DNA of 20,777 bases from JAMOBE01 sp039908285 (GCA_039908285.1 JAMOBE010000066.1:1-20777); one strand, 5' to 3'. Counted from the first letter of the stretch, positions 1-8,082 are shown. Translations and numbers: made by a program. The notes: generated from the letters alone by a model not told the origin.

Positions 1-191
1 AGGGCCGGCAGCACCAGCCACTCCAGGTCGGCCAGGAACAGGTGCCGATGCGCCGGAGACCGCACCATCAGCCACGCCACATCGCCGAGCAGGCTCGCAA
101 ACGGCGAGTGCCCAGGCGCAGCCCCGCCCCCGGCGGCGTCCTTCCGCGTCTCCCCGGTGCCATCGGTTCCGTTCTCGGCGATTGCATCCAC
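1..191 (-). CDS. RTX toxin-activating lysine acyltransferase, HlyC-like (5' part only)
   Basis: HlyC-family enzymes move a fatty acyl group from acyl-ACP to internal lysines of an RTX protoxin in the cytoplasm. Only the first 63 codons are in the window; the gene runs off the left edge. The translation contains LGDVAWLMVRSPAHRHLF followed by LADLEWLVLPA, which follows the HlyC N-terminal pattern (LGxVxWLxxxSPxHR...LPA). His48 in SPAHR sits where HlyC has its catalytic His23. The first 30 or so residues are a low-complexity Gly/Ala-rich extension. The start is GTG at 191, chosen because AGGAGGAG lies 7-9 nt upstream. The gene is divergent from the HlyB/HlyD-like genes, as expected of a toxin activation and secretion locus. 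The family call is a reading of one conserved block; the catalytic Asp would lie outside the window. Confidence 0.72.
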   Translation of the reverse strand, partial: MDAIAENGTDGTGETRKDAAGGGAAPGHSPFASLLGDVAWLMVRSPAHRHLFLADLEWLVLPA

Positions 192-491
192 GGCTTTACT
201 CCTCCTGTCTTCAATACCGGCGATAGAGATACACAGGCGAGAAAAGCAACGCATGCGATATCATTGAACTATTATAATTATCGCGTCCACCGGGCTCGTG
301 TGTCCCGGAGATCCCACACTCGCGCCACCACGCCATCTGCAGATTGCAAAACATTCCATCACCAGTCAACAGCATTGCAGTCATGGTGGCCGTGCTGTTA
401 CAGTGAGCCACGATATCGGGATTGTGCTCGCGTTATGAGCCGACACTCTGGCCACACGCAGCGATAGATAGCTTGCCAGGATGGGGGAAGA
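192..491. other. Divergent intergenic region between hlyC-like and hlyB-like genes
   Basis: This 300-bp gap must hold the promoters of both divergent genes. It is more AT-rich around 240-290 than its flanks and contains a TATAAT string at 273-278, but no convincing -35 partner at the right distance. A 7-bp inverted repeat (AACAGCA at 368-374, TGCTGTT at 393-399) could be an operator or a leader hairpin. Short open frames here lack ribosome sites and family resemblance. No other feature was recognised. Confidence 0.5.
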
Positions 492-2747
492 ATGTCCTCT
501 GACGTGTGTGTTTCGTCGCCGGGGAGCGACCAGGGGGCGCCAGGTTCGCCCCCTCCCGACACCGGCCTGATCAGTCTTGGTCTGGTCGCCCAGTACCTGG
601 ACATGCCGGCGGATGTGTCGCAAATTCGTCACGCCCATGGCGGGTCGGAGCCCTTTGCCGAGGCCGACATCCTGCTCGCCGCCAGGCGTCTCGGGCTGAA
701 GGCGCGGGCGGTCAAGAGCCGGTGGGACAAGCTGGCCGGGACGGCGTTGCCGGCCATCGGTGTGGCGCGGGACGGGTCGTTCTTCGTGCTCGCCAAGGTG
801 GCGGAGGACAAGGTGCTGGTGCTGAAGGCGCCCTTCCGCCAGCCCGTCACGTGGATGCGCGAGGACTTCGAGGAACAGTGGTCGGGGCGCCTTATTCTGC
901 TTGCCAGCCGCGCCAGCCTGGCCGGGGACGAGCGGCGCTTCGACGTCTCGTGGTTCATTCCGGCTGTGATCAAGTATCGGCGGCTGTTCTACGAAGTCAT
1001 CTTCGCCTCCTTCATGCTTCAACTCTTCGGCCTGATGTCGCCGTTGTTTTCCCAGGTGGTGATCGACAAGGTCCTTGTCCATCGGGGACTGTCAAGTCTC
1101 GATGTCCTGGTGTTCGCGCTGGTCGTCGTCTCGGTGTTCGAGGTGGTGCTCGGGGCCTTGCGCACCTACATCTTCTCCCACACCACCAACCGCATCGACG
1201 TGGAGCTGGGGGCGGCGCTGTTCCGCCATCTGACCAATCTTCCCATCGCCTATTTCGGCGCCCGGCGGGTGGGGGAGACGGTGGCGCGGGTGCGGGAACT
1301 GGAGAACATCCGCACGTTTCTGACCGGATCGGCGCTGACCCTGCTGGTTGACCTGGTGTTCACCGTGGTCTTCTTCGCGGTGATGTTTTATTACGCGCCG
1401 ATCCTGACGTGGGTGGTCATCGCGTCGATTCCGTTCTATGTCGTTCTCTCGGTGGGGGTGACGCCGATCCTGCGCCGCCGGGTGGAGGACAAGTTCAAGC
1501 GCGCCGCCGAGAACCAGGCCTTCCTCACCGAAACCGTGTCGGGCATCGAGACCCTGAAGGCGCTGGCCGTCGAGCCCCGCATGCAGCGGCGGTTCGAGGA
1601 GCAGCTCGCCGGCTATGTCGGCTCGGCGTTCTCGGCCCTGTCCCTGTCCAATAATGCCGGCCAGGGCATCCAGCTGATCCAGAAGATCTCGACGGCGGTG
1701 ACGCTGTGGTTCGGGGCGCGGCTGGTCATCGAGGGGCATCTCACGGTCGGGCAGCTGGTTGCTTTCAACATGCTGGCGGGACGGGTATCGCAGCCGATCC
1801 TGCGTCTTGCGCAGCTCTGGCAGGACTTCCAGCAGGCGCGCATTTCCATCGCCCGTCTTGGCGATATTCTCAACACGAAGACCGAGGCGGCGAGCGGCTC
1901 GGCCCGCGCCGCCCTGCCGGTGCTGAAAGGGGAGGTGGCGCTGGACGCCGTCACCTTCCGCTACCGCCCCGATGGGCCGGAGACCCTGAAAAAGGTCACC
2001 CTCACCGTGCCGGCCGGCCAGGTGGTGGGCATCGTCGGGCCGTCGGGCTCGGGCAAGAGCACCCTGACCAAGCTGATCCAGCGCCTGTACATCCCGGAAA
2101 GCGGGCGGGTGCTGGTGGACGGGGTGGATCTGGCCATGGTGGACCCGGCATGGTTGCGGCGCCAGATCGGAGTTGTTCTACAGGAGAACTGGCTGTTCAA
2201 CCGCTCCATCCGCGACAATATCGCCCTGGCCGAGCCCACCCTGGGGTTGGACCGGGTGACCGAGGCGGCGAAGACCGCCGGCGCCCACGACTTCATCCTG
2301 GAGTTGCCGGAGGGCTACGACACCATCGTCGGCGAGCGGGGCGGGACGCTGTCGGGCGGTCAGCGCCAGCGCATCGCCATTGCGCGGGCTCTGGTCACCA
2401 ACCCGCGAATATTGATCTTCGACGAGGCGACGTCGGCGCTTGACTATGAATCCGAGCAGGCGATCCAGCGCAACATGCGCGAGATCTGTACCGGCCGATC
2501 GGTGTTCATCATCGCCCATCGGCTGTCCACGGTACGGGATGCGAACCGAATCGTCGTGCTGGACAAGGGGGAGGTGGTGGAGGATGGGTCCCACGGCGAG
2601 TTGCTGCAGAGTGGTGGGCGCTACGCCCGGCTGTGGCAGTGCCAGACTGGGGCGCCCGAGCCCGAGCCTCATGCCGATGCGGAGATCAGTCGGCTGCCGG
2701 ATGGGCGAATGGTGGTGCGGCGGGCGGTGCCGTTGAGGATGGGATAA
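492..2747 (+). CDS. Type I secretion ABC transporter, HlyB-like, with inactive C39-like domain
   Basis: This 751-residue protein has the HlyB layout. Residues about 20-150 form a C39 peptidase-like domain in which the Cys-containing catalytic motif is absent (the region reads LISLGLVAQYLDMP), as in HlyB, where the domain binds substrate and does not cut it. Residues about 160-440 are the hydrophobic transmembrane domain. The ATPase domain carries Walker A GPSGSGKST (516-524), signature LSGGQ (620-624), Walker B ILIFDE (640-645) and the H-loop His676. It would sit in the inner membrane and drive one-step export with the HlyD-like protein and an outer-membrane TolC-type channel not seen here. 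The start is ATG 492 with GGGGGAAG just upstream. The hlyD-like gene follows after 225 bp. The family is certain; the exported substrate is unknown. Confidence 0.93.
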   Translation: MSSDVCVSSPGSDQGAPGSPPPDTGLISLGLVAQYLDMPADVSQIRHAHGGSEPFAEADILLAARRLGLKARAVKSRWDKLAGTALPAIGVARDGSFFVLAKVAEDKVLVLKAPFRQPVTWMREDFEEQWSGRLILLASRASLAGDERRFDVSWFIPAVIKYRRLFYEVIFASFMLQLFGLMSPLFSQVVIDKVLVHRGLSSLDVLVFALVVVSVFEVVLGALRTYIFSHTTNRIDVELGAALFRHLTNLPIAYFGARRVGETVARVRELENIRTFLTGSALTLLVDLVFTVVFFAVMFYYAPILTWVVIASIPFYVVLSVGVTPILRRRVEDKFKRAAENQAFLTETVSGIETLKALAVEPRMQRRFEEQLAGYVGSAFSALSLSNNAGQGIQLIQKISTAVTLWFGARLVIEGHLTVGQLVAFNMLAGRVSQPILRLAQLWQDFQQARISIARLGDILNTKTEAASGSARAALPVLKGEVALDAVTFRYRPDGPETLKKVTLTVPAGQVVGIVGPSGSGKSTLTKLIQRLYIPESGRVLVDGVDLAMVDPAWLRRQIGVVLQENWLFNRSIRDNIALAEPTLGLDRVTEAAKTAGAHDFILELPEGYDTIVGERGGTLSGGQRQRIAIARALVTNPRILIFDEATSALDYESEQAIQRNMREICTGRSVFIIAHRLSTVRDANRIVVLDKGEVVEDGSHGELLQSGGRYARLWQCQTGAPEPEPHADAEISRLPDGRMVVRRAVPLRMG

Positions 2748-2759
2748 GAAAGGTAAAGA

Positions 2760-2781
2760 ACGAGGGCCTGGAGGCCCTCGT
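2760..2781. terminator. Stem-loop between hlyB-like and hlyD-like genes
   Basis: ACGAGGGCC (2760-2768), loop TGGA, then GGCCCTCGT (2773-2781) make a perfect 9-bp stem 13 bp after the hlyB-like stop codon. It is followed by GCTCCCCATTTATT and not by a clean T run, so it could be a weak terminator or a processing/attenuation hairpin that sets the ratio of the two transporter parts. The structure is seen; the function is inferred. Confidence 0.45.
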
Positions 2782-2936
2782 GCTCCCCATTTATTGGAGG
2801 GAATCACGTTACATGGCTTTTGTTGCTAAAGTAACTTGGCACACTTGATATTACGAACGACAAAAAACGGGGAGCGCGAGGGGCCTGTCGTGCCAACGGC
2901 ATGCATTCGCATGACGCCCCCTCGCTCTTCCTCTTG

Positions 2937-2953
2937 CTTCCTTCCTTCCTTTT
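2937..2953 (+). repeat. Short tetranucleotide (CTTC) run upstream of hlyD-like start
   Basis: Three CTTC units followed by CTTTT lie in a pyrimidine-rich stretch 20 bp before the chosen hlyD-like start. If translation began at ATG 2901 the run would be coding and able to shift the frame by slippage. Three units are few for a known contingency locus. Confidence 0.4.
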
Positions 2954-2972
2954 CCCATCACCGAAAGTCCCC

Positions 2973-4376
2973 ATGTTCGCCACCCTCCGCCACCACTGGA
3001 CCGTCGCCCGCACCGCCCTCGCCGCTGAACGCGACACCGCCCCCACCACGCGCGGTCGCTCCGAACTGGCCTTCCTCCCCGCCGCCCTCGAGGTGATGGA
3101 AACCCCAGCCTCGCCGGCCGGCCGCGCCGTCGCCCTGGTGGTCTCGGCCTTCGCCATCATCGCCCTGGCGTGGTCGTCCCTCGCCAAAATGGACGTCATC
3201 GCCACCGCCGAGGGAAAAATCATCCCCTCCGGCCGCTCCAAGACCATCCAGCCCCTGGAAAGCGGCGTGATCCGCGCCATCAACGTGACCGATGGCCAAA
3301 AAGTCAAACGTGGTCAAATCCTTCTGGAACTGGACCCGACCGGCGCCGAGGCCGACCGCGAGCGCCTGCACCATGACCTGGTGAACGCCCGGCTGGAGGC
3401 GGCCCGCCTGACCACGCTGATCGCCGGCCTGCTGTCCGGCGACCCGGAACGGGACTGGCGTCCGCCCGCCGACGCCTCCGAGGACCAGACCATCCTGCAC
3501 CGGACACTCCTGATCAGCGAGTGGAACGAATACCGCGCCAAGCTGGCGGCCCTGGACGGCGAAGCCAAACGCCGCACCGCCGAGGTGGCGACGGCCGAGG
3601 CCGAGATCGCCCGCCTGTCATCGATGGTGCCGAAGATCCGCGAGCGGGTGGAGGCCAAACGCGACCTGGTGAACCAGTCCTACGCCCCCCGCGCCAACTT
3701 CTCTGAACTGGAACAGCAGCTGTTCGACACCGAGGGCCAGCTCGCGGTACAGCGACGGAAGCTGGACGAGGTCAAGGCGGCACGCGAGTCCGCCAAATCC
3801 CAGCGCCTCCAGACCGAGGCCGAGTTCCAACGCGACAAGATCGCCCGCCTGACCGAGATCCGGGCCAAGGCCGCAACCATGGAACAGGAACTGAAAAAAG
3901 CCACCGAACGTAACCGCCTGCAAACCCTGACCGCCCCGGTGGACGGCGTCGTGCAGCAACTGGCCGTCACCACCGAAGGTGGCGTCGTCACCCCGGCCCA
4001 GCAGGTCATGGTGCTGGTCCCCGAGGGCGCCGGCCTGGAGGTGGAGGTCTCGGTGCAGAACAAGGACGTGGGCTTCGTCCACGCCGCCGATCCGGCCGAG
4101 ATCAAGCTGGAACCCTTCCCCTTCACCAAGTTTGGCACCATCCCCGGCACCGTGGTCCACGTCTCCCTCGACGCCGTCCAGGACGAGAAAAAGGGCCTGA
4201 TCTACCCCGCCCGCATCCGCCTCGACCGCACCACCATCGAGGCCGACGGCCGCGCCGTGCCGCTCACCCCCGGCATGGCGGCAACGGTCGAGATCAAGAC
4301 CGGCAAACGCCGCGTCATCGATTACCTCCTCGCGCCGTTGAAGCAGTACCAGTCCGAAAGTATGCGCGAGAGGTGA
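2973..4376 (+). CDS. Type I secretion periplasmic adaptor, HlyD-like membrane fusion protein
   Basis: A 467-residue HlyD/PrtE-type adaptor that would join the ABC transporter to an outer-membrane channel. Residues 1-50 are a cytoplasmic tail, about 51-70 a single membrane anchor (AVALVVSAFAIIALAWSSL), then a lipoyl-like half motif (GKIIPSGRSKTIQPLESGVI and VKRGQILLELD), a long charged helical hairpin from about 120 to 320 rich in Glu, Ala, Arg and Lys, the second lipoyl half (LTAPVDGVVQQLAV), a beta-barrel region and a conserved C-terminus ending IDYLLAPLKQY. An in-frame ATG at 2901 would add 24 residues, but these are encoded by a pyrimidine-rich tract and look unlike HlyD N-termini, so ATG 2973 is preferred. 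No strong ribosome site precedes either start, so translation may be modest. Confidence 0.9.
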   Translation: MFATLRHHWTVARTALAAERDTAPTTRGRSELAFLPAALEVMETPASPAGRAVALVVSAFAIIALAWSSLAKMDVIATAEGKIIPSGRSKTIQPLESGVIRAINVTDGQKVKRGQILLELDPTGAEADRERLHHDLVNARLEAARLTTLIAGLLSGDPERDWRPPADASEDQTILHRTLLISEWNEYRAKLAALDGEAKRRTAEVATAEAEIARLSSMVPKIRERVEAKRDLVNQSYAPRANFSELEQQLFDTEGQLAVQRRKLDEVKAARESAKSQRLQTEAEFQRDKIARLTEIRAKAATMEQELKKATERNRLQTLTAPVDGVVQQLAVTTEGGVVTPAQQVMVLVPEGAGLEVEVSVQNKDVGFVHAADPAEIKLEPFPFTKFGTIPGTVVHVSLDAVQDEKKGLIYPARIRLDRTTIEADGRAVPLTPGMAATVEIKTGKRRVIDYLLAPLKQYQSESMRER

Positions 4377-4382
4377 GATCAG

Positions 4383-4456
4383 GTGGATCGCCGTTTCGAA
4401 CCAAGAAGTGGCCGGAGTCGCCAAGACAGATTTTTGCGTCAGATAAGTGGATCGCC
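4383..4456. repeat. Direct repeats GTGGATCGCC, possible IS end relic
   Basis: The 10-mer GTGGATCGCC occurs at 4383-4392 and 4447-4456, with a related GTGGCCGGAGTCGCC between them. Spaced short direct repeats of this sort are typical of the transposase-binding ends of IS21-type elements. No IstA or IstB gene is adjacent, so at most this is an end left behind. It begins 7 bp after the hlyD-like stop codon, so that gene is not truncated. Confidence 0.35.
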
Positions 4457-4476
4457 TACCGGTTGTTGCCTCGATG

Positions 4477-4540
4477 CGCCGCTACGGGGGCTCACGGAGG
4501 AAGGGCGTAGCCCGCCCTTCGTCAAGGCCCCGTAGCGGCG
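4477..4540. repeat. Nested inverted repeats beside the IS3 relic
   Basis: A perfect 13-bp outer pair (CGCCGCTACGGGG at 4477-4489, CCCCGTAGCGGCG at 4528-4540) encloses an 8-bp inner pair (GAAGGGCG at 4500-4507, CGCCCTTC at 4513-4520). It lies just past the transposase stop codon, so it could be that element's terminator or terminal structure, or a separate small palindromic insertion. Confidence 0.7.
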
Positions 4541-4547
4541 GCGAAAA

Positions 4548-5075
4548 TCATGCTGCCGCTGTCTGCGACGGATCATTGTGGTAGGCTTGGTCGGGCGTCC
4601 GCCCGTCAAGGCTTGAGTGATGTCTATTTTGGTTGTAGAACTCGAAATATTCGCCGATGGAACTACGGGCTTCGCCAACGTTGTCATAGGCCTTGAGGTA
4701 GACCTCCTCGTATTTCACCAGCGCCGCCTCGACCGCTTCGAGACAGAAATCCGCGGTCATGGTGATCGACAAACGCCAAGACAGCACTCGTCGGCTGTAC
4801 AAGTCGATCACGGCAGCGAGGTAGACGAAGCCCCGAGCCATCGGAATGTAGGTGATGTCCATCGCCCAGACCTGGTTTGGACGGTCAACCGTTATGCTTC
4901 GAAGCAGGTAGAGAAAAATCATGTGGCCCGGTGCCGGTTTTGATGTGTTCGGGCGGCGATAGATTGCCTCGATCGCCATTCGGCGCATCAGCGTGACGAC
5001 GTGATCCCTCCCGATCCCGATTCCCCGCCCCGCAGCAGATCCCGCAGCATCCGACTTCCTGCGAAACCAAAAGGG
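4548..5075 (-). pseudogene. IS3-family transposase (OrfB) relic, internally deleted and frameshifted
   Basis: The minus-strand reading shows IS3-type OrfB blocks in order: DHVVTLMRRMAIEAIYRRP, then RPNQVWAMDITYIPM with the first catalytic Asp, GFVYLAAVIDLYSRRVLSW, and near the end YFEFYNQNRHHSSLDGRTPDQAYH. Between FCLEAVEAAL and VKYEEVYLKAYDNV the family normally has some 45 residues that include the second Asp (TDQGSQF) and the catalytic Glu; here they are joined directly at about 4720. The deletion is in frame but removes two of three DDE residues. Upstream near 5040-5070 the family block FAGSRMLRDLLR is in a neighbouring frame, so there is also an indel. No OrfA is recognisable. The element cannot move by itself. 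Confidence 0.85.
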
Positions 5076-5172
5076 ATTCGAAACGCCGGTATCTTCATTC
5101 ACGGCATGTCCACCCTGGGACGGCCAATAGATGAGGATTTCTGCGGTTTGCATGATTTTGAGGAGAGACAAC

Positions 5173-5670
5173 TCACTCAACACGCAATCCAGCCAACGCC
5201 GCATTCTCCGCTCGGATGCGAACGGCCAGAATCACGGCATTCGCAGCCGAGAAAGCCAATGCGTACCCTGGCAAGCCGAGACAGAGAGGCAAGGCGGCGA
5301 TTTCGCCGACAACGATAAGATAGTTCGGATGTGACATATACCGATAGGGGCCGGTTGCCACAAGAGGTGCGCCGGGCAGGATGATGATGCGCGTGGTCCA
5401 ACGTCGTCCAAGCGTCGCCAGAACCCAAACCCGCAGAAACTGTAGTGCCAGAAATATCACCAGCCAGATCTGATTGAGCGGACTCGCTCGGCCGATCAGC
5501 CACAAGCCGCCAAGCCAGAGGGTATGCAGCAGGACAATCAGTGGATAGTGCCCGGACGCGACTTCAAACGCACCGTTTGCCAAAAGAGCTGCGGTATTGC
5601 GACGAGCGTGCCAAAGTTCGGCCAAACGCTCTACCGTGACAAGAGCCAGCAGGAGAACGGCCGGCGTCAT
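5173..5670 (-). CDS. ICMT-like membrane methyltransferase paired with type III PKS
   Basis: A 165-residue polytopic membrane protein of the isoprenylcysteine carboxyl methyltransferase family. Hydrophobic segments lie near 3-14, 42-60, 67-85 and 118-150. The family signature ATGPYRYMSHPNYLIVVGE is at about 105-123 and forms the S-adenosylmethionine/substrate site. Its ATG overlaps the stop codon of the type III PKS gene (ATGA), so the two are translationally coupled. In Bacillus (BpsA-BpsB) and Streptomyces (SrsA-SrsB) such partners O-methylate the alkylpyrone or alkylresorcinol made by the PKS, and that is the likely role here in the inner membrane. The C-terminus ends shortly after RIRAENAAL; slight shortening next to the IS debris cannot be excluded. 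Confidence 0.85.
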   Translation of the reverse strand: MTPAVLLLALVTVERLAELWHARRNTAALLANGAFEVASGHYPLIVLLHTLWLGGLWLIGRASPLNQIWLVIFLALQFLRVWVLATLGRRWTTRIIILPGAPLVATGPYRYMSHPNYLIVVGEIAALPLCLGLPGYALAFSAANAVILAVRIRAENAALAGLRVE

Positions 5671-6725
5671 GAGGCTCTCTTAAGGGAGACGCATGTTGCC
5701 GTGAAGCCTGGTCCCATCGCCGTCAGCAGTGTCCGCGAAGGCAGACCAGCCCGAATGAGTCGCTCCAGGACGAAAAGAGCCGTTGGGGCCGACATATTGC
5801 CATATTCCGCCAAGATGGTGCGCTCGTGGTCCAGAGTCCCCTGTCCCAGCGCCAAGACCCGCTCCAACGCATTGAGGACCTTTGTGCCACCCGGGTGGCA
5901 TGCGAAGCGATCGATATCTACTTTTCTCAACCCGGCTCGGTCTAGAATACCAGTAATAGCCGGCATGATATGTGCCTCAACAAATGGTGGGATGGCCCGG
6001 TCAAAAATCACACCGAACCCCTGCGGATCGATTGACCAGCCCATGATGTCGAGCGTGTTGGGCCAGATGTGCTGGCCGCTCATTTCGACGTCGGCAATGC
6101 CGGCCTCGCCGGCTCCAGCTCGAAGCACGCAGGCCGCGGCACCATCGCCAAACAGGGCGGTGGCGACGATATTCGCCTTGGTCAGTTCGTCGGGACGGAA
6201 GGCCAGCGTACAGAGTTCGATCACGACCAGCAATACGACATTTCCTGGCCGAGATTGCGCCTGGCGAGACGCAATCGAGAGTCCGGAGACACCGCCGGCG
6301 CACCCAAGGCCGAATACCGGCACGCGCTCTACGTCGGCACGAAAGCCCATGCGCCCGGCGACGCGCGCTTCAAGACTGGGTGTGGCAATGCCGGTCGATG
6401 AGATCGTGACCACCGTATCGACCTCCGCGGCGCCGACACCGGCGGCATCAAGCGACTTGGTCGCCACATCCATAAACAGTTGAACAGCACCGTCAAGATA
6501 CGCCTTGCTCCGCTCAGGCCAGCCCAGTGGCCCAAAATACCACTCGAGCGGGCGCACCGCATAACGCCGGAGAATCCCCGAACTCTCGAACACCCGCGAC
6601 AAGCGTTCAAAATCGCCGAAACGCGCGGCAAAAGCCCGGTGCGCCGCGGCGGCGACATCCCTCTGTTCGATGCCATAGGGCGGTACGGCGGTCGCAATGG
6701 ACACAAGCTTGACGGGCTGATTCAT
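5667..6725 (-). CDS. Type III polyketide synthase (chalcone/stilbene synthase family)
   Basis: A 352-residue thiolase-fold enzyme with the full type III PKS triad: Cys142 in VFGLGCAGGV, His277 in FACHPGGTKV and Asn310 in EYGNMSAPT. Length and motif spacing match BpsA/SrsA-type bacterial enzymes, which extend a fatty acyl starter with malonyl-CoA to give alkylpyrones or alkylresorcinols. GTG at 6731 is possible, but ATG 6725 has GGAG five bases upstream and is preferred. The methyltransferase gene follows with a 4-nt overlap. The encapsulin gene lies 167 bp upstream on the same strand, separated by an inverted-repeat structure, so it may be a separate transcript. The product class is inferred; starter specificity cannot be read from sequence. 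Confidence 0.92.
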   Translation of the reverse strand: MNQPVKLVSIATAVPPYGIEQRDVAAAAHRAFAARFGDFERLSRVFESSGILRRYAVRPLEWYFGPLGWPERSKAYLDGAVQLFMDVATKSLDAAGVGAAEVDTVVTISSTGIATPSLEARVAGRMGFRADVERVPVFGLGCAGGVSGLSIASRQAQSRPGNVVLLVVIELCTLAFRPDELTKANIVATALFGDGAAACVLRAGAGEAGIADVEMSGQHIWPNTLDIMGWSIDPQGFGVIFDRAIPPFVEAHIMPAITGILDRAGLRKVDIDRFACHPGGTKVLNALERVLALGQGTLDHERTILAEYGNMSAPTALFVLERLIRAGLPSRTLLTAMGPGFTATCVSLKRAS

Positions 6726-6734
6726 AGCCACTCC

Positions 6735-6788
6735 GGTGCCACGTCGATTCGTTCCAGAACGAGCGGGATGTCACGGTGGCGTGGCACC
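6735..6788. promoter_or_regulatory. Nested inverted repeats upstream of the type III PKS
   Basis: An outer 9-bp pair (GGTGCCACG at 6735-6743, CGTGGCACC at 6780-6788) encloses a compact palindrome TCGTTCCAGAACGA (6749-6762, 6-bp arms). It lies immediately upstream of the PKS start on the minus strand and downstream of the encapsulin stop. The inner palindrome has the shape of a repressor site; the whole could also fold as a leader hairpin. No T run supports a terminator. Confidence 0.5.
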
Positions 6789-6892
6789 ACTACATTTGTG
6801 GCTGGTGCTGATCACCATGGCTCCCGGCGCTTCAGTGGACTGAATGAAGGACAAGAGACTTGCGCCGGACACGTCGTCACCGCGACGAAGAC

Positions 6893-7711
6893 TTATGCCG
6901 TCGCCGTGCCCTCGTCTACCAGGGGAACCGCCGCCTGCGGTGACAATAGGCGAAAGGTGAAGCTCTCTTCGATAAAGAGGCGCACTCTCCTGGCATCATG
7001 ATCGAGATATCCGATGGAGAAATCCCGCCCGGCGACAAGTTCGAAATCGCCGCCGCGCATGGAGAGTACTACCGCACCCGTAAGGCCGGGTGCCCAGACG
7101 ATGGGGCCTTCGACGATGCGGCGGACATGCTCGAGGATTGGATAACCCGCTTTCGTCGTTTCGGTGAGGCCGGTGTAGCACCGCTCGCTGAGTGCCACCG
7201 CATAAGGTCCGTCGACCCCGGCGTCGCGAAGCTTGTTGACGGCGCTGGCAACCACCGTGGGATACGTCTCATAATCATCGCCGAGCGGCGCCAGGGCGCC
7301 GGCCCACGCCTCGCAAATGCCGCGAATATTGGCCTCAGGGTAGCCGTGGAAGATGGCAATGTTTTCGGCAATCGCTATCTTGCGTGCCGCCGTGATGACC
7401 GGTTCGAGATTCGGATCCTTGGCGCCCCGGTCGATCACCTCGATCTCACTTCGCGCCAATTCGAACGGCGCCCTGATTTCGACCAGAGGCTGAACTTGTC
7501 GAAGGTGGGCCTCGACAGCGCCATTCGGCGGCGGCGCGATTTCCGCCGTCCGTCCGGTTCCGACGGCGGAGGCCGCAAAGCCCTGCGGGCCGACAAAATC
7601 GACGATCCGACGTGCGGCAAGCATTGTCTTGAGTGTTCGCACCGCTTCCTTCTCGATTTCTTGCCGGGCGGGCGCGGAGATCGGCGCGAGTTCACGAAAC
7701 AGATTGTTCAT
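6893..7711 (-). CDS. Encapsulin shell protein (family 1, linocin-M18-like)
   Basis: A 272-residue HK97-fold shell protein that self-assembles into a nanocompartment. It starts MNNLFRELAPISAPARQEIEKEA, carries VDFVGPQGF, and ends with the family's RLFIEESFTFRLL, with typical length. ATG 7711 shares one base with the stop codon of the encapsulated ferritin gene just upstream, so the shell and its cargo are translationally coupled. A GTG one codon earlier is an alternative start. The cargo's C-terminal loading peptide confirms the pairing. The expected role is iron mineralisation and storage inside the shell, protecting the cell from ferrous iron and peroxide. A gap of 167 bp separates it from the downstream PKS gene. 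Confidence 0.95.
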   Translation of the reverse strand: MNNLFRELAPISAPARQEIEKEAVRTLKTMLAARRIVDFVGPQGFAASAVGTGRTAEIAPPPNGAVEAHLRQVQPLVEIRAPFELARSEIEVIDRGAKDPNLEPVITAARKIAIAENIAIFHGYPEANIRGICEAWAGALAPLGDDYETYPTVVASAVNKLRDAGVDGPYAVALSERCYTGLTETTKAGYPILEHVRRIVEGPIVWAPGLTGAVVLSMRGGDFELVAGRDFSIGYLDHDARRVRLFIEESFTFRLLSPQAAVPLVDEGTATA

Positions 7712-8082
7712 CACACACCGCCACGCAAACTGCCGATGCCAAGGGACCCGTCGGTCGAGGGATCAGACGATGCCGTCGGCCCGGACGCTTCCCGCTCACG
7801 GATTGGACCATCGCTGAACAGATAGGTACGCATATGGCCGCTCAACGCCTCATCATGACGCCGCAGCCACTCCTGGAGCATGGCCGCGTGCTCCTTTTCT
7901 TCATCGCGGTTGTGGACGAGAATCGCCCGCAGCTCAGGATCATCGGTAACTTGAACGCGCTGGTCGTACCAGTCGACCGCCTCCAGCTCTTCCACGATGG
8001 ACGCGACAGCCCGATGCCGATCGACCGCTTCAGGCCCTAGCCGTGCCGGGTCCTCATGCAACGTCGCATTTGATGCCGCCAT
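7711..8082 (-). CDS. Encapsulated ferritin (EncFtn) cargo protein
   Basis: A 123-residue ferroxidase that works inside the encapsulin shell. Family-defining residues fall at the same numbers as in the R. rubrum protein: Glu31, Glu32 and Glu34, Trp38, Tyr39 in IVEELEAVDWYDQR, and Glu62 and His65 in EEKEHAAM. Glu32, Glu62 and His65 form the di-iron centre shared between two subunits. HMRTYLFSDGPI follows as in the family. The tail is a flexible Ser/Pro/Thr linker ending in DGSLGIGSLRG, the encapsulin-targeting peptide. ATG 8082 was chosen because GGAGGAGG precedes it and the length fits the family; the open frame continues upstream to 8220 without family resemblance. The stop overlaps the encapsulin start by one base. 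Confidence 0.95.
   Translation of the reverse strand: MAASNATLHEDPARLGPEAVDRHRAVASIVEELEAVDWYDQRVQVTDDPELRAILVHNRDEEKEHAAMLQEWLRRHDEALSGHMRTYLFSDGPIREREASGPTASSDPSTDGSLGIGSLRGGV

Noticed and set aside
273..278. TATAAT string as a promoter -10
   Set aside because: No -35 element at 16-18 bp on either strand; such a string can occur by chance in this AT-rich patch.
42..467. Plus-strand open frame at the left edge
   Set aside because: It overlaps the HlyC-like coding region on the other strand, and its product is Arg/His-rich with no recognisable pattern.
5524..6483. 319-codon plus-strand open frame
   Set aside because: It is antisense to the PKS and methyltransferase genes, which carry full catalytic motifs.
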